Positions 58,594 through 64,000 of a stretch of 64,000 nt of DNA are shown here, in pieces. The stretch comes from Bacteroidales bacterium (lineage in GTDB: Bacteria > Bacteroidota > Bacteroidia > Bacteroidales > UBA932): contig JAKSJN010000008.1 of the NCBI GenBank assembly GCA_024402135.1, positions 58,661 to 122,660 on the forward strand, written 5' to 3'. The notes under the pieces are model-generated. The model made no database searches. It saw only the letters and a list, made by a program, of their open reading frames with translations, and was not told the origin of the DNA. Numbering within the stretch: the first letter of the stretch is position 1; each line of letters starts with the position of its first letter. Position numbers and translations under genes: made by a program.

Positions 58594-59793
58594 ATGAAAA
58601 CCAAAATCTTCATTGCAGGTGCTCTTGCACTTTGCTCGCTTGGTGCTTCCGCTCAGGATGCTCAGCTTAAGTTCTACGGTTTCATCCGTAACTACGCGCA
58701 TGTCGACACCCACGAGATGACCGCGGGTACAGCTGACCTCTTCAGCTATGGTCCTAAGGACAATGACAATACCAATGCGACTTATCACTTCACAGCCATA
58801 ACCAGCCGTCTCGGTCTTGACGTTACAGGCTATCAGTATGGCAACATGTCAGCTACTGCAAAGATCGAGGCAGACTTCTACAACGGTGTATCAGGTGTTA
58901 CCGGTACCGCTCTCTTCCGTCTCCGTCAGGCTTACGTGACACTCGGATGGAAGGGTGAGAACGGTCTTGCAAGTTCGCTGAAGGTAGGTCAGGCATGGCA
59001 TCCTATGGCTGCTGATATGCCAGATGTTATCTCGCTCAACACCGGCGCGCCATTCGGTCCATTCGCAAGAACTCCACTTGCACAGTATGACAGGAGTTTC
59101 AGCAGTGCATGGTCGCTCACCGCAGCCGCAGTATGGCAGATGCAGTACACCTCTGCGGGTCCGGAAGGCGCTTCTGCAAACTATATCAAGTATGGCGGTA
59201 TCCCTGAGCTTTATGCAGGAATTACCTATAAGGGCACAGACGGTCTCGTAAGAGCCGGTATCGATGTCCTTAACATCAAGCCTGTCGCAGCTTCATCAAA
59301 GTACCTTACAGCAGTGAGCCCATTCCTCTACGCACAGTACAAGAAGGATCTCTTCTCTGCCAAGTTCAAGACCATCTACGCACAGTCAGGTGAGCAGGTT
59401 TGTCTCAATGGCGGCTACGGTGTCGCTGAGGACGGAAGCTACACTCCTACCACCAACTCATCAAGCTGGGTAAGCCTTTCATACGGAAAGGACTGGCAGT
59501 ATGTGCTCTTCGGAGGTCTCTCAAAGAATTTCGGTACCGTAAAGGCACTTGACAATGCTGCTGATTTCTGGTTCAGCAAGAACAGCGCAGCCAACATGAA
59601 CACCATGTACAGAGTCACCCCTACCATCATCCGCAATCTCGGAAAGGTAGCTGTCGCTCTTGAGTACGAGCTTACCGCTGTTCAGTATGGTGACAAGGCC
59701 AAGGGAATGAATCTCTCAAAGGGTCTTTACGACCAGGGTCTCCACTGGGTAAGCAACAACCGTATCCAGATGATGCTCAAGTACACCTTCTAG
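58594..59793 (+). CDS. Outer-membrane beta-barrel protein (porin-like)
   Basis: 399 residues: signal peptide (1-21, ending LGASAQ), then amphipathic beta strands throughout and a C-terminal Phe (MMLKYTF), the mark of BAM-dependent barrels. The start AQLKFYGFIRNYAH and LRQAYVTLGWKG resemble DcaP-like/porin families of the phylum, but I cannot name one with confidence. The ATG at 58594 starts the signal; an ATG at 58588 adds two residues. No own -7 box is visible, so expression probably comes from the transporter promoter through the hairpin. Confidence 0.8.
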   Translation: MKTKIFIAGALALCSLGASAQDAQLKFYGFIRNYAHVDTHEMTAGTADLFSYGPKDNDNTNATYHFTAITSRLGLDVTGYQYGNMSATAKIEADFYNGVSGVTGTALFRLRQAYVTLGWKGENGLASSLKVGQAWHPMAADMPDVISLNTGAPFGPFARTPLAQYDRSFSSAWSLTAAAVWQMQYTSAGPEGASANYIKYGGIPELYAGITYKGTDGLVRAGIDVLNIKPVAASSKYLTAVSPFLYAQYKKDLFSAKFKTIYAQSGEQVCLNGGYGVAEDGSYTPTTNSSSWVSLSYGKDWQYVLFGGLSKNFGTVKALDNAADFWFSKNSAANMNTMYRVTPTIIRNLGKVAVALEYELTAVQYGDKAKGMNLSKGLYDQGLHWVSNNRIQMMLKYTF

Positions 59794-59806
59794 CAGGTAA
59801 CAACAT

Positions 59807-59846
59807 AAAAAAAGAGGTTCCGTTTGAAGCGGAACCTCTTTTTTTA
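59807..59846. terminator. Bidirectional terminator between porin and glyA genes
   Basis: AGAGGTTCCG and CGGAACCTCT pair perfectly around TTTGAAG, with A7 on the left and T7 on the right. It can end both convergent transcripts. Confidence 0.93.
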
Positions 59847-59861
59847 TTATATGGTATTCTA

Positions 59862-61214
59862 CTAATACTTGTTGAGAGGATAACCTGCGGTCATCTGGTG
59901 AACTCTCTTGGTGATGTCCTCGAGAACTGCCTTGTGAGCTGCGAGAGAAGCGGCCTGCTCGGCAGTTGGAGTTTCGCCGGCCTTGAGAGAAAGTGCTTCG
60001 ATGTTCTTTGCGCAAGAAGAAAGAACCACGTCAATCATCTCGACGATGTCAATCATGTCCTTCTCGATGAATCCGCGTGAGGTTACAGCTGGAGTTCCAA
60101 CACGGAGACCTGAAGTCTGGAAAGCGGAACGAGAGTCGAATGGAACCATGTTCTTGTTGACGGTGATGTCAGCCTTTACGAGCTCTTTCTCTGCGATCTT
60201 GCCGTTAACCTCAGGGAACTTGGTGCGGAGGTCGATGAGCATAAGGTGGTTGTCAGTACCTCCTGAAACGACCTTGTAGCCCTTTGAGATGAATGCCTCG
60301 CACATTGCCTTTGCATTTGCAATGACCTGCTTCTGGTAGCTGATGTATTCTGGCTGCATTGCCTCGTAGAAAGCGACAGCCTTTGCTGCGATGACGTGCT
60401 CGAGAGGACCTCCCTGGCAGCCGGGGAATACGCTGCTGTCGAGGATCTGGCTCATCTTCTTGACTACACCCTTAGGGGTTGTGCGGCCCCATGGGTCGTC
60501 GAAGTCCTTGCCGAGGATGATTACACCGCCGCGAGGTCCACGAAGGGTCTTGTGGGTGGTGGTTGTGACAATATGTGCGTACTTTACAGGGTTCTTGAGA
60601 AGTCCGGCTGCGATAAGACCTGCGGTGTGGGCCATGTCGATCCAGAGGAGTGCGCCTACCTTGTCGGCAAGAGCTCTCATGCGCTCATAGTCCCACTCTC
60701 TTGAGTATGCAGAAGCTCCACCGATGATGAGCTTAGGTTTACACTCGAGAGCCTTTCTTTCCATCTCGTCGTAGTCGATGAGGCCGGTCTCCTGATTCAG
60801 ACCATACGCAACTGCGTTGTAAAGTATACCTGAAGCGTTGACAGGTGAACCGTGTGTAAGGTGTCCACCCTGAGAAAGGTCGAGACCCATGAAGGTGTCA
60901 CCTGGCTTGAGGACTGCCATGATGACTGCCATGTTTGCCTGAGCGCCAGAGTGAGGCTGTACATTTGCATACTCTGCGTCGTAGATCTTGCAGAGTCTGT
61001 CTATGGCAATCTGCTCGATCTGGTCAACGACCTCGCATCCACCGTAATATCTCTTTCCAGGGTAGCCTTCTGCGTACTTGTTGGTGCAGATGGAACCCAT
61101 GGCTTCCATTACGTGGTTGCTGACATAGTTTTCTGAGGCGATGAGTTCCAGTCCGGAAGACTGTCTCTCTTTCTCTTTCTTGATAAGGTCGAAAATCTGG
61201 AGATCCTGTTTCAT
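59862..61214 (-). CDS. glyA: Serine hydroxymethyltransferase
   Basis: PLP enzyme that turns serine and THF into glycine and methylene-THF, the substrate of MetF at 109. The 450-residue protein starts [16 protein letters not shown] (about 18-33), with [16 protein letters not shown] near 88 and the PLP lysine in [14 protein letters not shown] near 230. It is longer than E. coli GlyA (417) because of an insert near 250-270 ([18 protein letters not shown]) and a C-terminal addition; the former is usual in Bacteroidota. Its leader begins with a strong hairpin. Confidence 0.96.
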   Translation of the reverse strand: MKQDLQIFDLIKKEKERQSSGLELIASENYVSNHVMEAMGSICTNKYAEGYPGKRYYGGCEVVDQIEQIAIDRLCKIYDAEYANVQPHSGAQANMAVIMAVLKPGDTFMGLDLSQGGHLTHGSPVNASGILYNAVAYGLNQETGLIDYDEMERKALECKPKLIIGGASAYSREWDYERMRALADKVGALLWIDMAHTAGLIAAGLLKNPVKYAHIVTTTTHKTLRGPRGGVIILGKDFDDPWGRTTPKGVVKKMSQILDSSVFPGCQGGPLEHVIAAKAVAFYEAMQPEYISYQKQVIANAKAMCEAFISKGYKVVSGGTDNHLMLIDLRTKFPEVNGKIAEKELVKADITVNKNMVPFDSRSAFQTSGLRVGTPAVTSRGFIEKDMIDIVEMIDVVLSSCAKNIEALSLKAGETPTAEQAASLAAHKAVLEDITKRVHQMTAGYPLNKY

Positions 61215-61237
61215 TCTTTGTCTGATTTGATAAGTTA

Positions 61238-61254
61238 CTGACCCGCGAGGTCAG
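61238..61254 (-). promoter_or_regulatory. 5'-terminal hairpin in the glyA leader
   Basis: CTGACC and GGTCAG (6 bp) with a 5-base loop. The predicted start point (about 61256) puts this hairpin at the very 5' end of the mRNA, where it could stabilise the transcript. It has no known riboswitch shape. Confidence 0.4.
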
Positions 61255-61260
61255 CGAAGA

Positions 61261-61268
61261 CAAATATA
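61261..61268 (-). promoter_or_regulatory. -7 box TATATTTG for glyA
   Basis: Minus-strand TATATTTG, full match; leader about 42 bases to the ATG at 61214. Confidence 0.6.
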
Positions 61269-61289
61269 GTATCTATTTCTCATTTTTTC

Positions 61290-61297
61290 TAACTTTG
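61290..61297 (+). promoter_or_regulatory. -7 box TAACTTTG for the SpoU methyltransferase gene
   Basis: TAnnTTTG match. The ATG is only 5 bases past its last base, so the transcript may be leaderless. It is back-to-back with the glyA box. Confidence 0.5.
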
Positions 61298-61302
61298 CCG
61301 CC

Positions 61303-61848
61303 ATGAAAGACCGAAAACTTTTGAACATAGAACTGGGCCGCGTGAGCACCGTGGAATACAAGTCTTTGCCTGATTCCGGCCTGGTCCTGGTCCTGGATAA
61401 CATCCGAAGCGCACATAATGTCGGGTCCGCATTCCGTACGGCCGATTCATTCAAGGCAGACCGTGTCATACTCTGCGGAATATGCGCCTGCCCTCCATCG
61501 GCGGAAATCCACAAATCCGCGCTAGGTGCCGAGGACAGCGTTGCCTGGGAACATGTGGATGACACGATGGACGCGATTCATAGCCTTCGGGAGCAGGGGT
61601 ATACCATCATAAGCGTGGAACAGACTGTCAACTCTGTCAAGCTGGACGAGTTCTCCGCAGAGCCAGGCCGGCGATATGCGCTGGTGTTCGGAAATGAGGT
61701 CGATGGTGTGCAGCAGCAGGTCGTGGATGCCTCAGACCATTCACTGGAGATACCTCAGTGGGGTACCAAGCATTCCCTTAATGTTTCCGTGGCGCTGGGT
61801 GTCGTGCTCTGGCATTGCCGCTACACCATGCTCCGCGCAGGAATGTGA
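61303..61848 (+). CDS. SpoU/TrmH-family RNA methyltransferase
   Basis: 181-residue knotted SPOUT enzyme that 2'-O-methylates ribose in tRNA or rRNA with SAM. Motif 1 is LDNIRSAHNVGSAFRTAD at about 30-47, motif 2 is LVFGNEVDGV near 127, and motif 3 is IPQWGTKHSLNVSVALGVV near 150. Nothing precedes the SPOUT fold, so substrate RNA cannot be told; TrmL-like or TrmH-like roles are both possible. The start ATG at 61303 nearly touches the -7 box. Its stop TGA lies inside the palindrome upstream of groESL. Confidence 0.9.
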   Translation: MKDRKLLNIELGRVSTVEYKSLPDSGLVLVLDNIRSAHNVGSAFRTADSFKADRVILCGICACPPSAEIHKSALGAEDSVAWEHVDDTMDAIHSLREQGYTIISVEQTVNSVKLDEFSAEPGRRYALVFGNEVDGVQQQVVDASDHSLEIPQWGTKHSLNVSVALGVVLWHCRYTMLRAGM

Positions 61849-61858
61849 CAATTTGTCA
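61846..61858. promoter_or_regulatory. Palindrome TGACAA-T-TTGTCA upstream of groES
   Basis: A perfect 6-bp inverted repeat around one T, 12 bases before the -24 element. It looks like a dimeric regulator site. It begins within the stop codon of the upstream methyltransferase gene. Confidence 0.6.
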
Positions 61859-61870
61859 GTCTTTCTCTGC

Positions 61871-61885
61871 TGGCACGGACGTTGC
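61871..61885 (+). promoter_or_regulatory. Sigma-54 (-24/-12) promoter of groESL
   Basis: TGGCACG-GACG-TTGC matches the sigma-54 consensus YTGGCACGRNNNTTGCW at every fixed place except the last base, with exact spacing of GG and GC (12 bp). The preceding C also fits. Transcription would start near 61897. No TAnnTTTG box was seen in the gap before groES, and rpoN is encoded at 33305. Confidence 0.7.
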
Positions 61886-61900
61886 GTCAAAAGCGTATGA

Positions 61901-61927
61901 ATGCCCTCGGGGCATCAGTCAACTGAT
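61901..61927 (+). promoter_or_regulatory. Two short hairpins in the groES leader
   Basis: ATGCCC/GGGCAT (61901-61915, loop TCG) and ATCAGT/ACTGAT (61914-61927, loop CA) share two bases, so they exclude each other in part. They would lie at the start of the mRNA and may act in stability or temperature sensing. Confidence 0.35.
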
Positions 61928-61950
61928 AATAATTTAAAAAGAATAAAATC

Positions 61951-62217
61951 ATGATCAAACCATTGGCAGACAGAGTTGTCATCGAGCCTAAGGAGGCCGA
62001 GAAGCAGACAGCAGCTGGTCTCTACATACCAGACACAGCAAAGGAAAAACCACAGCAGGGCGTAGTCCTGGCAGTAGGCCCAGGAAAGAAGGACGAGCCT
62101 ATGGAGGTCAAGGAGGGCGATATGGTCCTCTATGGCAAGTATGCGGGTACCGAGGTCACCATCGACGACAAGAAGTACCTCATCGTAAAGCAGTCTGACA
62201 TTCTCGCAATCATCTAA
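61951..62217 (+). CDS. groES: Co-chaperonin GroES
   Basis: Lid of the GroEL folding chamber. The 88-residue protein starts [19 protein letters not shown], has the mobile loop [15 protein letters not shown] at about 20-34 and [20 protein letters not shown] near 63, matching the family throughout. It is a little shorter than the E. coli protein (97). groEL starts 12 bases after the stop. The unit is preceded by a sigma-54-type promoter and palindrome. Confidence 0.97.
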   Translation: MIKPLADRVVIEPKEAEKQTAAGLYIPDTAKEKPQQGVVLAVGPGKKDEPMEVKEGDMVLYGKYAGTEVTIDDKKYLIVKQSDILAII

Positions 62218-63852
<1,635 letters not shown>

Positions 63853-63882
63853 TCGACGTATAATCAGCGATTAAACTATATG

Positions 63883-63916
63883 ATGCCTTCCGGAGCGTTC
63901 CGGGAGGCATTTTTAT
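63883..63916 (+). terminator. Terminator after groESL
   Basis: ATGCCTTCCGGA and TCCGGGAGGCAT form a 12-place stem (one weak pair) around GCGT, followed by a T-rich tract. Confidence 0.92.
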
Positions 63917-63952
63917 TTAAACGATTTTTATGAAAAAATAATTGTGAAAGGT

Positions 63953-63983
63953 ATTGCAGGAAAGAAAAAGATGCGTACCTTTG
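63953..63983 (+). promoter_or_regulatory. Promoter pointing out of the window
   Basis: ATTG (63953-63956), a 19-base spacer and TACCTTTG (63976-63983) fit the -33/-7 consensus well. The transcribed gene begins beyond base 64000; its nature is unknown. The gap 63917-64000 holds nothing else recognisable. Confidence 0.65.
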
Positions 63984-64000
63984 CAATCCCGTTCGACGAA

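Noticed and set aside
61849-61950. CIRCE element (HrcA site) before groES
   Set aside because: No TTAGCACTC-N9-GAGTGCTAA or near variant is present.

Overview
The window reads as chromosome of an anaerobic member of the Bacteroidota, most likely order Bacteroidales, probably an uncultured gut or rumen type. Reasons seen in the sequence: TAnnTTTG (-7) promoter boxes recur in most promoter-bearing gaps I read; genes rarely have Shine-Dalgarno sequences; the Bacteroidota-type dcw cluster has a long MraY and lacks murF; and the set NamZ, BamD/RpoZ, RpoN, 2-oxoglutarate:ferredoxin oxidoreductase and a decarboxylase-type carboxyltransferase fits the phylum. I cannot name genus or species.

Layout. 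1-7.4 kb: tail of an unknown gene, metF, then secreted enzymes (GH27 alpha-galactosidase, HEXXH lipoprotein, NamZ-type muramidase), an AspT-type transporter and a low-molecular-weight phosphatase. 7.4-27.7 kb: one long minus-strand block, read from mraZ down: mraZ, rsmH, ftsL, ftsI, murE, mraY, murD, ftsW, murG, murC, ftsQ, ftsA, ftsZ, then (with its own promoter) gltX, a serine hydrolase, rpiB, truB and a TlpA-like thioredoxin. This makes lipid II, the divisome and the Z-ring, and MraZ has a recognisable operator. 27.8-28 kb: tRNA-His. 28-35.5 kb: a carboxyltransferase lacking the usual biotinyl lysine, radC, miaB, a lipoprotein, a SPOR protein, rpoN and a NigD-like lipoprotein.

35.5-38.7 kb is the accessory region. 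Matching hairpins bracket a minus-strand tnpA (HUH transposase) and a plus-strand tnpB (RuvC-like nuclease), with an ECF sigma factor operon of three genes between them. 38.7-48.9 kb: Fur-family regulator, trxB, bamD, rpoZ, recN, a LysM/binding-protein fusion, a glycosyltransferase, a Skp-like lipoprotein, pdxJ, nadK, uppS. 48.9-64 kb: bamA, skp, korAB, gdhA, a nitroreductase, a DASS transporter and porin, glyA, a SpoU methyltransferase and groESL, the last behind a strong sigma-54-type promoter.

Most genes are housekeeping. The least expected items are: the IS605-like ends around a sigma operon; an in-frame palindromic insert in truB; a sigma-54 promoter with adjacent palindrome before groESL; MraZ boxes before mraZ; a long palindrome between miaB and its promoter; and a biotin-domain protein without its lysine. 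No rRNA or CRISPR array was seen, and no stretch over 300 bases lacks a gene.
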